DNA of 58,265 nucleotides from Thiobacillus sp. (lineage in GTDB: Bacteria; Pseudomonadota; Gammaproteobacteria; Burkholderiales; Thiobacillaceae): assembly GCA_019459325.1 (NCBI GenBank), contig JAIBFA010000012.1, positions 1 to 58,265 of the forward strand, given 5' to 3'. Shown one piece after another: positions 24,165 to 40,372 of the stretch. How positions within the stretch are numbered: the first letter of the stretch is position 1; every line of letters starts with the position of its first letter. The notes under the pieces are model-generated. The model saw only the letters and a list, made by a program, of their open reading frames with translations, ran no database searches and had not been told where the DNA came from. Both the position numbers and the translations under genes were made by a program.

Positions 24165-25600
24165 TGCGGCATCGGCCAGGTTAAACAGAAACAGGTCGAC
24201 CACGGGGGGCAGTCAGCCACTTCGACGCTGCCGCCTGCAGCCAGCAGCGATTCGCGCACGATCGACAAGCCCAGTCCGCTGCCCTTGACGGTGCTGGCGG
24301 GCTGGCGCGCGCCCTGGAAAAACGGCTCGAAGACGCGGCGGCGCTCGGCTTCAGGGATACCTTCACCCTGGTCGCACACCCATACCGCAACCGCGCCTTC
24401 GGCAGGCGCGCTCTTCACCAAAATGCGCCCACCCTCGGGGCTGAATTTGACCGCATTGGACAGCAGATTGTCGAGTACGGTTTCCAGCTGGCTGCGATCG
24501 GCGTGCACGGCAGCGGCGTCCAGTTGCGCCTCGACCCGGATGCCGCGTGCGTCGAGTGCCAGCCGTTGCCGCGCCAGCACGCCGGCAAGTACGTCAGCCA
24601 GCGCATGCGGGGCGGCGGGCGGCAGGGTGGTGTCGCGCATCATGCCGCTGTAGCGGATCAGATCCTCGATGCGCTTCTGCAGGTCGCGGCTGGCGCTGTC
24701 CATGATGGCGACGATGCTGCGCTGGCGCGCGTTGAGACTGCCCGCCAGTTCGTCGTTCAGCAAGGCCACGCCTTCGCGCAGCGAGGCCAGCGGGGTTTTC
24801 AGTTCGTGCGACACATGGCGCAGGAAGCGCAGTTTCTGCTCCTCCAGGGCCTGCAGGCGCTGGCGCAACCAGTCGATTTCGCGCCCCAGCTCGACGATGT
24901 CCTGCGGTCCGCTGATTGCCGGCAGCGGGGAGAGGTCGGCCTGGCCGAGTTGCTGGATCGAGGTCTTGAGCTGTTTGATCGGGCGGTTGATCATCCAGGA
25001 GAACACCCCGGCCAGCAGCAGCGTCAGCGGAATCAGCGCCAGCGCCAGCACGATCAGCCGCTGCCGGGTGGCTTGCACGGTCGCCTCCAGCGCCTGCAAT
25101 TCGCGCTGCACCGCGGCGTCGGCCTGACGGAGCAGGGTGCGTGCGCCCGCATCCAGCGCATCGAATGCGGGGTCGAGCGCATGGAAACGGTCGCTGTCGA
25201 GAAATACGCCCGGTTGCAGCTGGCGATACAGCGTGCGGCTGCGTGTCCCGAGCGCGGCCAGCGTGGCGCGCGCCGGCGCGTCGACGAGTTCAGCGTCGAG
25301 CCGCGCAAGCTGGGCCTGCAATTCGTCGAAGCGGGTCCGCAGGGCAGGACCGAATTCGGCGTCCTGCAGCAGATGGTATTGCCCGGCGGCGCGCTGCAGC
25401 TGGCTGACCGATTCGACGATCTGCCGCACGTCGCGCGTGATGGCGAGGCTGTTGCGGGTGAACTGGCGCTGGGTGTCGACCACGCCCTGCAGCACATGCA
25501 CCGCGTTGATCAGACCACTGGCCAGCGGCACGATCAACACGCCCATCGCGACGATGACGAGGATGGTGAACGAGCGGGGGTAATAAGGGCCCGGAAGCAT
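24161..25600 (-). CDS. qseE: Sensor histidine kinase QseE/GlrK
   Basis: A 479-residue inner-membrane kinase. Membrane segment 1 (about 10-32) and segment 2 (about 180-203) flank a helical periplasmic sensor domain. Next come HAMP (MINRPIKQLKTSIQQLGQADLSPLP), a HisKA helix with the phospho-acceptor HVSHELKTPLASLREG (about 268) and an HATPase domain with N box (LDNLLSNAVKFSP), G1 (VCDQGEGIP) and G2 (GSGLGLSIV). It heads the qseE-qseG-qseF operon. The stimulus cannot be read from sequence; in enterobacteria, envelope signals relayed by QseG are proposed. Confidence 0.9.
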   Translation of the reverse strand: MLPGPYYPRSFTILVIVAMGVLIVPLASGLINAVHVLQGVVDTQRQFTRNSLAITRDVRQIVESVSQLQRAAGQYHLLQDAEFGPALRTRFDELQAQLARLDAELVDAPARATLAALGTRSRTLYRQLQPGVFLDSDRFHALDPAFDALDAGARTLLRQADAAVQRELQALEATVQATRQRLIVLALALIPLTLLLAGVFSWMINRPIKQLKTSIQQLGQADLSPLPAISGPQDIVELGREIDWLRQRLQALEEQKLRFLRHVSHELKTPLASLREGVALLNDELAGSLNARQRSIVAIMDSASRDLQKRIEDLIRYSGMMRDTTLPPAAPHALADVLAGVLARQRLALDARGIRVEAQLDAAAVHADRSQLETVLDNLLSNAVKFSPEGGRILVKSAPAEGAVAVWVCDQGEGIPEAERRRVFEPFFQGARQPASTVKGSGLGLSIVRESLLAAGGSVEVADCPPWSTCFCLTWPMPQ

Positions 25601-25633
25601 CTGGACAGGAGATCGGTGTGATGTTGCAGCATA

Positions 25634-25680
25634 CCCCGATGGTGCAGCGCGATGGCGACGCCATCGCGCATGCAGCGGGG
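25634..25680 (-). terminator. Long hairpin after gltD
   Basis: Nested perfect arms (25647-25656 with 25660-25669, CCCCG 25634-25638 with CGGGG 25676-25680) form a stable stem just downstream of the gltD stop. There is no T-run, so it could be a stabilising 3' end or an intrinsic terminator of weak type. Confidence 0.55.
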
Positions 25681-25681
25681 T

Positions 25682-31614
<5,933 letters not shown>

Positions 31615-31869
31615 GGTTCCGTGTGCTCAGGCAACAGCGGCCTGCCCACCGGGCAAGCCGCAAAATTTAAGCGAAAAGTGCAGCATTTTAATCCCTCAGG
31701 CCGCGTGCGGCAATGATTGCCTCTGGCAAGGCCTTGCTGGGGCAAGGGTTTCCGTACAGCCCGGGACCTAAGTGTGGGAGTCGGATTGCCTGCGGAAATT
31801 CCTGGCGCTCCAAATGAACGCCCGGCTTTCCTATCCTGTGAAGAGGACCCAAGCTGAAGGAGCCAAGAC

Positions 31870-32718
31870 GTGAAGCTGTTGAGCTGGAACATTCAATGGG
31901 GCCGTGGCCTGGACGGCCGGGTCGACCTGGCGCGCATCCTGCGGACCATTCAACGAGTGGGCGATTTCGACGTCATCTGCCTGCAGGAAGTCGCGGTCAA
32001 CTTCCCTGGCCTGCCCGGCAGTCGTGGCGAGGACCAGGTCGCCGAACTGTCCGTCGGCTTGCCCGGCTACACCGCGATCTACGGCGCCGCGACCGACGTG
32101 CCGGACGGTCGCGGCAGCCGCAGCCAGTTCGGCAATGCCATTTTCTCGCGCCTGCCCGTCGGCCAGGTGTGGCGGCATCTGCTGCCGTGGCCGGCCGAGA
32201 CGGACACGCCCAGCATGCAGCGGGTGCTGATCGAAGCCGTGGTGACGGCCCATATCGGCCCGCTGCGGGTGATGACCACCCACCTGGAGTACTACTCGCA
32301 GCGCCAGCGCCAGGCCCAGATCGACGCCATCCGCCGCCTGCACGCCGAGGCCTACGCCATGTCGGCGCGCTCGCCACTGACGGAAGAGGAGGGCGGTTCC
32401 TTCGAGGTGTTTCCCCGGCCCGCGCAAGCGCTCTTGTGCGGCGACATGAATTTTCCCGCATCGGCGCCCGAGCGATCGCAGATCCTCGCGCCGGTCGCAG
32501 GCGGCGAACCTGGCTTTCGCGATGCCTGGGACGTGCTGCACCCCGGCGAACCGCATGCCCCCACCGTCGGCATCCACCCGGTCGATTTCGTCAAACAGCC
32601 CGAATGCTTCGACTTCGTCTTCGTCACCGAGGGACTGGCGGGCCGCCTCCGGGCGCATGGCATCGATGCCGCGACCGAGGCGTCGGATCATCAGCCGGTG
32701 TGGGTTGAGTTGGCTTGA
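31870..32718 (+). CDS. Endonuclease/exonuclease/phosphatase (EEP) family hydrolase
   Basis: A 282-residue protein of the metal-dependent EEP fold: N-terminal LLSWNIQWG, the metal-ligand Glu in ICLQEV (about 40), [11 protein letters not shown], the TTHLEYYS His motif, CGDMNFP (catalytic Asp and Asn, about 198), and the final FDFVFVT...[10 protein letters not shown] motif. The family includes DNases, phospholipases and phosphatases acting on lipids or nucleotides, so the substrate is open. The start is a GTG at 31870 preceded by GAAGGAG. No signal peptide is present, so it is probably cytosolic. A bidirectional terminator follows. Confidence 0.88.
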   Translation: MKLLSWNIQWGRGLDGRVDLARILRTIQRVGDFDVICLQEVAVNFPGLPGSRGEDQVAELSVGLPGYTAIYGAATDVPDGRGSRSQFGNAIFSRLPVGQVWRHLLPWPAETDTPSMQRVLIEAVVTAHIGPLRVMTTHLEYYSQRQRQAQIDAIRRLHAEAYAMSARSPLTEEEGGSFEVFPRPAQALLCGDMNFPASAPERSQILAPVAGGEPGFRDAWDVLHPGEPHAPTVGIHPVDFVKQPECFDFVFVTEGLAGRLRAHGIDAATEASDHQPVWVELA

Positions 32719-32732
32719 GCCCGGGCAAAGAA

Positions 32733-32762
32733 AAAGCGCTTCCAATCATTCGGAAGCGCTTT
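32733..32762. terminator. Bidirectional terminator between the EEP gene and tRNA-Ala
   Basis: Perfect arms AAAGCGCTTCC (32733-32743) and GGAAGCGCTTT (32752-32762). T-rich ends on both strands let it stop the plus-strand EEP gene and the minus-strand tRNA transcript. Confidence 0.88.
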
Positions 32763-32773
32763 TGTCGTTGTGA

Positions 32774-32849
<76 letters not shown>

Positions 32850-32868
32850 GACAGGACGAATTATAGCT

Positions 32869-33234
32869 TTAGCGATGCGGTGCGGGAAGCATGGCAAGGC
32901 GCTTAGGCAGGTTGGGCAGGAGACGCGCGGCGAGCCAGCCGAGCATGACGCCACCGCTGTTGGCCAGAGCGTCGAGCAAGTCGGGCATGCGGTTGGGTGT
33001 GAGGCCTTGCAGCCCTTCGATGCCGATGCCGAATAACGCCACCGCAAGAGCGAGTTTCCAGCGTTGCCGGATGACGAGTTGCGCCCACCAGAACATCAGC
33101 ACGGCATAACCCGCCAAGTGGACGATCTTGTCGGTGTGGCCGGCGCTGTCGCCCAGTGGGGGCGGCATCAGCGAAACAACGAGGGTGGTGGCGACGCCGA
33201 GCCAGCCGCCCGCCAGCCAGAGACGCTCGATCAC
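32869..33234 (-). CDS. VanZ-like small membrane protein
   Basis: A 121-residue membrane protein with about three hydrophobic segments (residues about 6-26, 45-65 and 68-85, plus a weaker one near 95-112). The motif [21 protein letters not shown] and the later [29 protein letters not shown] are hallmarks of the VanZ family, named after a teicoplanin-resistance protein. Most chromosomal members have no proven role. The start is a GTG whose bases overlap the lgt stop (GTGA), so it is coupled to lgt. A longer reading through lgt is a shadow. Confidence 0.8.
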   Translation of the reverse strand: MIERLWLAGGWLGVATTLVVSLMPPPLGDSAGHTDKIVHLAGYAVLMFWWAQLVIRQRWKLALAVALFGIGIEGLQGLTPNRMPDLLDALANSGGVMLGWLAARLLPNLPKRLAMLPAPHR

Positions 33235-34013
33235 GCCTGACGCTGCGCCCAGCGCAGCATGACGACACCAGCGACGATCATCGGCAGGCTCAGCCACTGC
33301 CCCATGCTCAAACCCAGCCCCAGCAGGCCGAGGAAACTGTCGGGTTCGCGTGCGAATTCGGCGAGGAAGCGGAACGCCCCGTAGCCGATCAGGAAGACGC
33401 CGGAGACGGCGCCGACCGGGCGCGGCTTGCGCGCAAACCACCACAGGATGATGAACAGCAGCAGGCCCTCGCCGGCGAACTGGTAGAGCTGCGAGGGGTG
33501 ACGTGCAATGCCGTCGCCCGCCTGCGGGAACACCATGCCCCAAGGCAGATCGGTGGCGCGCCCCCACAGTTCACCGTTGATGAAGTTGCCGAGGCGGCCG
33601 GCGGCGAGTCCCAGCGGCACCAGTGGGGCGATGAAATCCGTGACGGCGAGCCAGCGCAGCTTGTGACGATGCGCGAACAGCGCCATGGCAATGATCACGC
33701 CGAGAAAGCCGCCGTGAAAGCTCATGCCGCCTTCCCACAGCTTGATGATGTCGAGCGGATTAGCCAGGTAGTCCATCGGCTTGTAGAACAGCACATAGCC
33801 CAGCCGCCCGCCGAGGATGACGCCGAGCACGCCGTAGAACAATGCATCGTCGAGCATTTTCACGGTCCACCCCGACCATGGCCGGTGGGCGATGCACCAG
33901 CGTCCCAGCACGATGACCTGTACGAAGGCGATGAGGTACATGAGGCCATACCAGTGTATGGCGACAGGCCCGAGCTGCAGGGCGACGGGATCGAATTGCG
34001 GATGGATGAGCAT
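33231..34013 (-). CDS. lgt: Prolipoprotein diacylglyceryl transferase
   Basis: A 260-residue inner-membrane enzyme that adds diacylglycerol to the lipobox Cys of prolipoproteins, the first step of lipoprotein maturation. It has seven hydrophobic segments, the HWYG motif near residue 18, the [10 protein letters not shown] stretch, the FHGG motif (about 97-105), and the Lgt signature with Arg in [18 protein letters not shown] (about 133-150). I chose ATG 34013 (MLIHPQFDP) over an upstream start that would overlap ilvD. Divergent from ilvD with only about 67 bases between. Confidence 0.94.
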   Translation of the reverse strand: MLIHPQFDPVALQLGPVAIHWYGLMYLIAFVQVIVLGRWCIAHRPWSGWTVKMLDDALFYGVLGVILGGRLGYVLFYKPMDYLANPLDIIKLWEGGMSFHGGFLGVIIAMALFAHRHKLRWLAVTDFIAPLVPLGLAAGRLGNFINGELWGRATDLPWGMVFPQAGDGIARHPSQLYQFAGEGLLLFIILWWFARKPRPVGAVSGVFLIGYGAFRFLAEFAREPDSFLGLLGLGLSMGQWLSLPMIVAGVVMLRWAQRQA

Positions 34014-34080
34014 GAGGTGTCCGGGTGGGGGCGCGGCAGGTAAAATGGCCGACTGATTATAAATTGCCTGAGTGACCATC

Positions 34081-36858
34081 ATGCCTGACTACCGTTCCTG
34101 GACCACCACCCGCGGCCGCAACATGGCCGGAGCCCGTGCGCTGTGGCGCGCCACCGGCATGAAGGACGGCGACTTCAACAAGCCCATCATCGCGATCGCC
34201 AACTCGTTCACCCAGTTCGTTCCGGGCCACGTGCACCTCAAGGACATGGGCCAGCTGGTGGCACGCGAGATCGAGGCGGCGGGCGGCGTGGCGAAGGAAT
34301 TCAACACCATCGCGGTCGACGACGGCATCGCGATGGGCCACGGCGGCATGCTGTATTCGCTGCCGAGCCGCGACCTGATCGCCGACTCGGTCGAGTACAT
34401 GGTCAACGCGCACTGCGCCGACGCGCTGGTGTGCATTTCCAACTGCGACAAGATCACCCCGGGGATGCTGAACGCCGCGCTGCGGCTGAACATCCCGACG
34501 GTGTTCGTGTCCGGCGGACCGATGGAAGCGGGCAAGGTGGTGTGGGAATCCAAGACCATCAAACTCGACCTGGTCGACGCCATGGTGTCGGCGGCCGATG
34601 CGAGCTTCAGCGACGCGAAGGTCGACCAGCTCGAACGCTCGGCCTGCCCGACCTGCGGTTCGTGCTCCGGCATGTTCACCGCCAACTCGATGAACTGCCT
34701 GACCGAGGCGCTGGGGTTGTCCCTGCCCGGCAACGGCTCGCTGCTGGCGACCCACGCCGACCGCCGCAACCTGTTCCTCGCCGCCGGCCGCCTGATCGTG
34801 AAGAATGCGCGGCGCTATTACGACGACGGCGACACCCGCGTGCTGCCGCGCGCGATCGCCAGCTTCGACGCCTTCGAGAACGCCATCGCGCTCGACATCG
34901 CGATGGGTGGATCGACCAATACCGTGCTGCATCTGCTGGCCGCGGCACATGAGGCCGGCGTCGACTTCACGATGCAGGACATCGACCGCATGAGCCGTCG
35001 CGTGCCGCACCTGTCGAAGGTCGCGCCGTCGATCCAGACCTACCACATGGAAGACGTGCACCGCGCCGGCGGCGTGATGGCGATTCTCGGCGAGCTCGAG
35101 CGCGGCGGCCTGATCCACCGCGACGTGCCGACCGTGCTGAGCCCGTCGCTGGGCGAGCAGATCGACACTTACGACATCCGTCGCACCACCGACAAGGATG
35201 TGAAGGACTACTTCCGCGCCGCGCCCGGCGGCGTGCCGACGCAGACCGCGTTCTCGCAGGACCGCCGCTTCGCCAAGCTGGACGACGACCGCGTGAACGG
35301 CTGCATCCACGACCTCGAGCATGCGTACTCGAAAGACGGTGGTCTCGCCGTGCTGTACGGCAACCTCGCCCAGGATGGCTGCATCGTCAAGACCGCCGGC
35401 GTCGACGAACACATCCTCAAATTCTCCGGCCCGGCGCGCGTGTTCGAGTCGCAGGATGCCGCGGTCGAAGCGATCCTCGGCGACAAGATCGTCGCCGGCG
35501 ACGTCGTCGTGATCCGTTATGAAGGCCCGCGTGGCGGGCCCGGTATGCAGGAAATGCTGTACCCGACCAGCTACATCAAGTCCAAAGGCCTGGGCAAGGC
35601 TTGCGCGCTGGTCACCGACGGTCGCTTCTCCGGCGGCACCTCGGGCCTTTCCATCGGTCATGCCTCGCCGGAAGCGGCGGAAGGCGGCAACATCGGCTTG
35701 GTCGAGGAGGGCGACACGATCGAGATCGACATTCCCAAGCGCAGTATCAACGTTGCGCTGAGCGAAGCCGAACTCGCGCGCCGTCGCGCCGCGATGGACG
35801 CCAAGGGCGCGCAGGCGTGGAAGCCGGTCAACCGCGTGCGCGAGGTGTCAGCCGCGCTGCGTGCCTACGCCGCGATGACGACGTCCGCCGCATTCGGCGC
35901 GGTGCGCGACGTCAGCCAGGTCGAACACCCGACCGAGGCGCAGGCGCACGCCGACCCGCTCGCTCGCTTCGCCATTCCCGGCCAACTGAGTTTCAGAATT
36001 GGAGCAGGCGGTCTCACTTACGCCGACATCGACAACCACGGCGGCCGCGCGACCATCTGTCTGCAGGGTGCGCACGTGGTGAGCTTCCGCCCCAAGTCGC
36101 AGCACGAGCCGGTGGTGTGGGTGTCCGACGCCGCCAAATTCGCGCCGGGCAAATCCATCCGCGGCGGCGCCCCGGTGTGCTGGCCATGGTTCGGCGCACA
36201 TGACAGCCAGGCGTCGTTCCCGGCGCACGGTTTCGCGCGCACCGTGGCGTGGGATGTGACCGGCACGCGCCGCCGCAACGACGCCAAAACCGAGATCACC
36301 CTGCAGCTCGTCGAGAACGAGCAGACGCGCGCGCAGTGGCCGCATCGCACGCTGCTGACGTTGACCGTGGTGGTGGGCGACAAGCTGGAGATGCGGCTAG
36401 CCACCACCAATACGGGCGAAGCGCCGGTGCAGATCGGCGAGGCGCTGCACACCTATTTCCACATCAGCGATATCGGCACGGTGAAGGTCACGGGCCTGGA
36501 GGGCTGCGACTTCCACGACAAGGTCGACCACTTCGCGCGCAAGAAGCAGACCGGTGCGATTGGTTTTGATGGCGAGGTCGACCGCGTCTACGTGAATACG
36601 CCGGCCGACTGCGTGATCGAGGATGCGGGTCTCAAGCGACGCATCCGCATTGCCAAAACCGGCTCGCTGTCCACTATCGTCTGGACGCCCTGGACCGAAA
36701 AGGCCGACAAGATGGGCGACATGGGCCGCGGCAAGTCCGGCGCCGGCTGGCGCGAAATGGTCTGCGTCGAATCGGCCAACGCGATGGACAATGTCGTCAC
36801 CGTGGCGCCGGGCGAGACGCACACGCTGGCGGTGACGTACAGTGTGGAAGCGCTGTAG
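34081..36858 (+). CDS. ilvD: Dihydroxy-acid dehydratase fused to a hexose-6-phosphate mutarotase-like domain
   Basis: A 925-residue reading frame. Residues 1 to about 613 are a complete IlvD, which dehydrates 2,3-dihydroxy acids in valine and isoleucine synthesis. It shows the [11 protein letters not shown]ys (about 121), the [12 protein letters not shown]ys (about 189-195) and VPGHVHLK, which marks the oxygen-sensitive 4Fe-4S type. Its usual end ([18 protein letters not shown]) is followed without stop by about 300 residues like D-hexose-6-phosphate mutarotase (YeaD, galactose mutarotase fold): [40 protein letters not shown]. coli IlvD alone is 616 residues, so this is a fusion of two full proteins. 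ATG 34081 is favoured by homology. Confidence 0.92.
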   Translation: MPDYRSWTTTRGRNMAGARALWRATGMKDGDFNKPIIAIANSFTQFVPGHVHLKDMGQLVAREIEAAGGVAKEFNTIAVDDGIAMGHGGMLYSLPSRDLIADSVEYMVNAHCADALVCISNCDKITPGMLNAALRLNIPTVFVSGGPMEAGKVVWESKTIKLDLVDAMVSAADASFSDAKVDQLERSACPTCGSCSGMFTANSMNCLTEALGLSLPGNGSLLATHADRRNLFLAAGRLIVKNARRYYDDGDTRVLPRAIASFDAFENAIALDIAMGGSTNTVLHLLAAAHEAGVDFTMQDIDRMSRRVPHLSKVAPSIQTYHMEDVHRAGGVMAILGELERGGLIHRDVPTVLSPSLGEQIDTYDIRRTTDKDVKDYFRAAPGGVPTQTAFSQDRRFAKLDDDRVNGCIHDLEHAYSKDGGLAVLYGNLAQDGCIVKTAGVDEHILKFSGPARVFESQDAAVEAILGDKIVAGDVVVIRYEGPRGGPGMQEMLYPTSYIKSKGLGKACALVTDGRFSGGTSGLSIGHASPEAAEGGNIGLVEEGDTIEIDIPKRSINVALSEAELARRRAAMDAKGAQAWKPVNRVREVSAALRAYAAMTTSAAFGAVRDVSQVEHPTEAQAHADPLARFAIPGQLSFRIGAGGLTYADIDNHGGRATICLQGAHVVSFRPKSQHEPVVWVSDAAKFAPGKSIRGGAPVCWPWFGAHDSQASFPAHGFARTVAWDVTGTRRRNDAKTEITLQLVENEQTRAQWPHRTLLTLTVVVGDKLEMRLATTNTGEAPVQIGEALHTYFHISDIGTVKVTGLEGCDFHDKVDHFARKKQTGAIGFDGEVDRVYVNTPADCVIEDAGLKRRIRIAKTGSLSTIVWTPWTEKADKMGDMGRGKSGAGWREMVCVESANAMDNVVTVAPGETHTLAVTYSVEAL

Positions 36859-36876
36859 TCGACAGGGAGAGCAAGC

Positions 36877-37482
36877 ATGCGCGTGATTCTGGTGGCCAAC
36901 CCCAAGGGCGGCAGCGGCAAGACGACGCTGTCGACCAATCTGGCCGGCTATCTGGCCTCAAGGGGCGAGCGTGTGGCCATGCTGGATCTCGACCGGCAGA
37001 AATCCGCCACCCACTGGCTGGCGATGCGCGATCTGGCGCTGCCTGACATCGAGCTGATGCGCGAGGGCCAGAAGGAAGATTCAGACTGGCTGGTGATCGA
37101 CTCACCCGCGGGGCTGCACGGCAAGAACCTCGAGCGTGCGCTGAAGCTCGCCCACAAGGTGGTGGTGCCGATCGCGCCGTCGCTGTTCGACATCCGCGCC
37201 AGCCAGGAATTTCTCGCCGCGCTGCACGCCGAAAAAGCGGTACGCAAGGGCCACGCCTTCGTCGGCGTGGTCGGCATGCGCGTCGATCCGCGCACCCGCG
37301 CCGGCGTCACGCTGGAACAGTTCATGGAACAGCAGGACCTGCCGGTGCTGGCGCATCTGCGCAACACCCAGCATTACGTCAACGCCGCGTTCGAGGGCAA
37401 GAGCCTGTTCGACCTGCCGCACCATATCGCCGAGCGCGACATCGAGCAGTGGCAGGGATTGCTCGACTGGCTGGACCGCTGA
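36877..37482 (+). CDS. ParA/MinD-family ATPase
   Basis: A 201-residue deviant Walker ATPase: VANPKGGSGKTTLSTNLA (about 6-23, with the signature first Lys), the LDLDRQKSATHW switch, and IDSPAGLHG. It is shorter than chromosomal ParA and resembles the small orphan ParA-like proteins that position cargoes other than chromosomes, and similar MipZ/ParC-type proteins. No ParB or centromere-like repeat is nearby. The ATG is preceded by GGGAGAGC and follows the ilvD fusion by 18 bases, so co-transcription is likely. Confidence 0.85.
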   Translation: MRVILVANPKGGSGKTTLSTNLAGYLASRGERVAMLDLDRQKSATHWLAMRDLALPDIELMREGQKEDSDWLVIDSPAGLHGKNLERALKLAHKVVVPIAPSLFDIRASQEFLAALHAEKAVRKGHAFVGVVGMRVDPRTRAGVTLEQFMEQQDLPVLAHLRNTQHYVNAAFEGKSLFDLPHHIAERDIEQWQGLLDWLDR

Positions 37483-37585
37483 TTCCGTTCCCAGATCAAA
37501 AATATCTTTGTCGGCTTCGCCTTGCCGTACTGATTTGTACTGTCTGCGGCTCGCCTTCGCGATCTTTTTGATCTGGGAACGGAAT
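37482..37585. repeat. Long inverted repeat between convergent genes
   Basis: Two perfect 21-bp arms (37482-37502 and 37565-37585) enclose 62 bases that contain GCCGTAC-TGATTT-GTAC and partly self-complementary CGGCTTCGCC / GGCTCGCC segments. It overlaps the last base of the ParA gene and precedes the stop of the ankyrin gene, so it likely serves as a bidirectional terminator and is probably one copy of a dispersed repeat. Confidence 0.75.
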
Positions 37586-37604
37586 AGGTCAGTGGGGCGC
37601 TGTC

Positions 37605-38183
37605 TTAGTGCGTGGTCGGCTTCATCAGGTTGACCACCTGCGGCTTCACCACGCTCTTGGTCGACGAGCATGAGCCGTCTTCCTGCACGCCGAGTTGGCG
37701 CTCGGCTTCGGTCAACAGGTTGATCACATCCACATAGAACTTGTCGTTCGCCATCAGGCGCGCGGTGCGGCCGCCTTCGTTGGTGGCGAGTACGTCGGCG
37801 CCGGCGTTGATCAGCCATTCCACCACCGAGGCGTCGCCGCCGCCGGCCGCCAGCATCAGGGGCGTGATGCCGAAGAAGATGCGCTCGTCGAGCGTGGCGC
37901 CGGCGTCGGCCAGGACTTCGATGACCTCGACATAGCCGCGCTCGGTTTCGCCGTTGTAGGCGGCCTTGGCGAGTGCGGTCCAGCCCTGTGGCGTTTTGGC
38001 GTTGACATCGGCGCCCGCAGCGATCAATACCTGCACCGCCGCGACATGGCCGCGATGGGCTGCGTGCATCAGCGCGGTTTCGCCGGCTTCGTCGACGGCG
38101 GCATGATCGGCGCCGGCCTCAAGCAGCTTCTTGATCTGGGCGGCATCGCCCGACTGGGCGGCGGCGAATAATTCCTGGGACAT
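37605..38183 (-). CDS. Ankyrin-repeat protein
   Basis: A 192-residue protein of about four to five ankyrin repeats: AAQSGDAAQIKKLLEAGADHAAVDEAGETALMHAAHRGHVAAVQVLIAAGADVNAKTPQGWTALAKAAYNG..., then VEVIEVLADAGATLDE and SVVEWLINAGADVLATNEGGRTA, and a C-terminal helical tail with one Cys. No signal peptide, so it is probably a cytosolic protein-binding scaffold. The ATG at 38183 has AGGAG five bases upstream; an in-frame GTG six bases earlier is less likely. Convergent with the ParA gene. Confidence 0.88.
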   Translation of the reverse strand: MSQELFAAAQSGDAAQIKKLLEAGADHAAVDEAGETALMHAAHRGHVAAVQVLIAAGADVNAKTPQGWTALAKAAYNGETERGYVEVIEVLADAGATLDERIFFGITPLMLAAGGGDASVVEWLINAGADVLATNEGGRTARLMANDKFYVDVINLLTEAERQLGVQEDGSCSSTKSVVKPQVVNLMKPTTH

Positions 38184-38270
38184 GGGCACTCCTGCGTTTT
38201 TTACGATTGGCAGTGAGCGTACAATTGTTGACCGATTTAATCAACTATTAGCCCGCCGGCTTCCTTCATC

Positions 38271-40286
38271 ATGTCCAATCGTCTTGCTACCGAACCCAGC
38301 CCCTATCTGCTGCAGCACGCCGACAACCCGGTCGACTGGTATCCCTGGGGTGAAGAAGCGCTGGAAAAAGCGCGCCGCGAGGACAGGCCCATCCTGCTGT
38401 CGATCGGCTATTCGGCCTGTCACTGGTGCCACGTGATGGCCCACGACTGCTTCGAGGACGAGGACGTGGCTGCGGTGATGAACCGGCTCTTCGTCAACAT
38501 CAAGGTCGACCGCGAGGAGCGCCCGGATCTGGATCAAATCTATCAGACGGCCCATCAACTGTTGACGCAGCGTGGCGGCGGCTGGCCGCTGACGGTGTTT
38601 CTGGCGCCCGATCAGACGCCGTTCTTCGCCGGCACTTTTTTTCCGAAGACGGCGCGCTACCAGTTGCCGGGCTTCATCGACCTGATGGAAAACATCGCCC
38701 GCGCCTGGCACGAGCGGCGCGGCGAGGTGCTGGCGCAGAACGAAGCGGTGCGCGACGCGCTCGCCCGCCAGCAAGCTGCGCCCGGCCGGCAGCCTGCCTT
38801 GAGCGATGCGCCGCTTGCCGACGCGGTGCGCGATCTCGCCGAGGCCTTCGACCCGGTGTGGGGCGGCTTTTCGCGCGCGCCCAAGTTCCCGCGCCCGGGC
38901 GAGCTGTTCTTCCTGCTGCGTCAGGCGCAGGGCGGCAATGCGCAGGCGCGCGAGATGGCGCTGTTCTCGCTGAGAAAAATGGCGTCCGGCGGGGTGCGCG
39001 ACCAGCTGGGCGGCGGGTTTTGCCGTTACTCGGTCGACGAGCAGTGGGCGATTCCGCATTTCGAGAAAATGCTCTACGACAACGGCCCCTTGCTGCATCT
39101 GTATGCCGACGCCTGGGCGCTGACCGGCGAGGCGCTCTTTGCCGACACGGCCGAAGGCATCGTCGGCTGGCTGCTGCGCGAGATGCGCGCGCCGGAAGGC
39201 GGTTTTTATTCCGCGCTCGATGCCGACAGCGAAGGCCACGAGGGCAAGTTCTATGTGTGGACGCCGGACCAGGTGCGCGCGCAGCTTTCCGCCGAGGAAT
39301 ACGCCGTGGCCGAGCCGGTGTATGGCTTCGACCTGCCGCCCAATTTCGAGAACGTCAGCTGGAACCCTATCCTCGCGCGCCCCTTGAATGACGTCGCGGC
39401 CGAGTTGGGGCTGTCCGCGGATGCGGCGGCCGCACGGCTTGCGACTGCGCGTGCCAAGTTGTTTGCCGCGCGCGAAACCCGCGTGCGGCCGGGGCGCGAC
39501 GACAAGCAGCTCACCAGCTGGAATGCCCTGATGATAGGCGGGCTGGCGCATGCCGGACGAGTGATGATGCGTCCCGACTGGGTCGATGCCGCGCATGCGG
39601 CGCTCGATTTCCTGCATGCAAAGCTATGGCGCGACGGACGTCTGCTGGCCAGCGTCAAGCACGGCGAAGCGCGGCTCAATGCCTATCTGGACGACTATGC
39701 GTTTTTGCTGGACGCACTCCTGGAAACCATGCAGGCCGGCTACCGCGAGGCAGACATGAAGTGGGCGCGTGAACTCGCCGATGCCATGTTGCTGCATTTT
39801 GAAGACCCCGAGCAGGGCGGGTTTTTCTTCACCAGCCATGACCACGAAGCGCTCATCACCCGGCCGAAACCCGGCCATGACAACGCCCTGCCGTCAGGCA
39901 ATGGCGTGGCGGCGTTTGCCCTGCAGCGGCTGGGCCATCTGTTGGGCGAGGCACGTTACCTTGACGCCAGCGCGCGTTGCCTGCGCCTGTTCCAGACGCA
40001 CCTGACCCAGCAGCCTATCGCCTATCCCACCCTGCTTGCCGTGCTGGACGAGGCGTTGTCGCCGCCGCGCGTGATCCTGCTGCGCGGGCCGGCGGGGGCA
40101 TTGCGTGAGTGGTCTGCGGCGCTGGCCCCGAAGCTCGGCGCGCGCGACATGGTGCTGGCCCTGCGCAACGGGCTGGACGTGCCGGCTGCACTGGCCAAAC
40201 CGGAATCGGATCGCCCCGTTGCCTGGATCTGCAGCGGCACCGCCTGCCAGCCGCCCGTGACCGATCTCGCCGCAGTGCTTGATTAA
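38271..40286 (+). CDS. YyaL/SSP411-family protein with N-terminal thioredoxin-like domain
   Basis: A 671-residue protein (DUF255 family, relatives of bacterial YyaL and human SPATA20). The N-terminal thioredoxin-like domain (about 1-165) begins [28 protein letters not shown] and carries the CHWC motif (SACHWCHVM, about 46-49). A long alpha/alpha six-barrel-like domain related to N-acylglucosamine 2-epimerases and glycosidases follows ([52 protein letters not shown]). The biochemical role is not established. The gene stands alone with its own upstream gap. Confidence 0.9.
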   Translation: MSNRLATEPSPYLLQHADNPVDWYPWGEEALEKARREDRPILLSIGYSACHWCHVMAHDCFEDEDVAAVMNRLFVNIKVDREERPDLDQIYQTAHQLLTQRGGGWPLTVFLAPDQTPFFAGTFFPKTARYQLPGFIDLMENIARAWHERRGEVLAQNEAVRDALARQQAAPGRQPALSDAPLADAVRDLAEAFDPVWGGFSRAPKFPRPGELFFLLRQAQGGNAQAREMALFSLRKMASGGVRDQLGGGFCRYSVDEQWAIPHFEKMLYDNGPLLHLYADAWALTGEALFADTAEGIVGWLLREMRAPEGGFYSALDADSEGHEGKFYVWTPDQVRAQLSAEEYAVAEPVYGFDLPPNFENVSWNPILARPLNDVAAELGLSADAAAARLATARAKLFAARETRVRPGRDDKQLTSWNALMIGGLAHAGRVMMRPDWVDAAHAALDFLHAKLWRDGRLLASVKHGEARLNAYLDDYAFLLDALLETMQAGYREADMKWARELADAMLLHFEDPEQGGFFFTSHDHEALITRPKPGHDNALPSGNGVAAFALQRLGHLLGEARYLDASARCLRLFQTHLTQQPIAYPTLLAVLDEALSPPRVILLRGPAGALREWSAALAPKLGARDMVLALRNGLDVPAALAKPESDRPVAWICSGTACQPPVTDLAAVLD

Positions 40287-40372
40287 GGGCGGGGTCCATC
40301 AGCATTTGCTATTTGGACCCCGCGGAAGCGCCTGCTATCTAGAAAACAGTCGGTTTGTCTTCGGGAGCCATC

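Noticed and set aside
31723-31740. Sigma-54-like TGGCAAGGCCTTGCT
   Set aside because: The GG and GC elements are one base too close for sigma-54, and the sequence is a simple short palindrome.
36877-37482. ParA gene as part of a plasmid or chromosome partition locus
   Set aside because: There is no ParB gene or parS-like repeat nearby, and the flanking genes are ordinary chromosomal ones.
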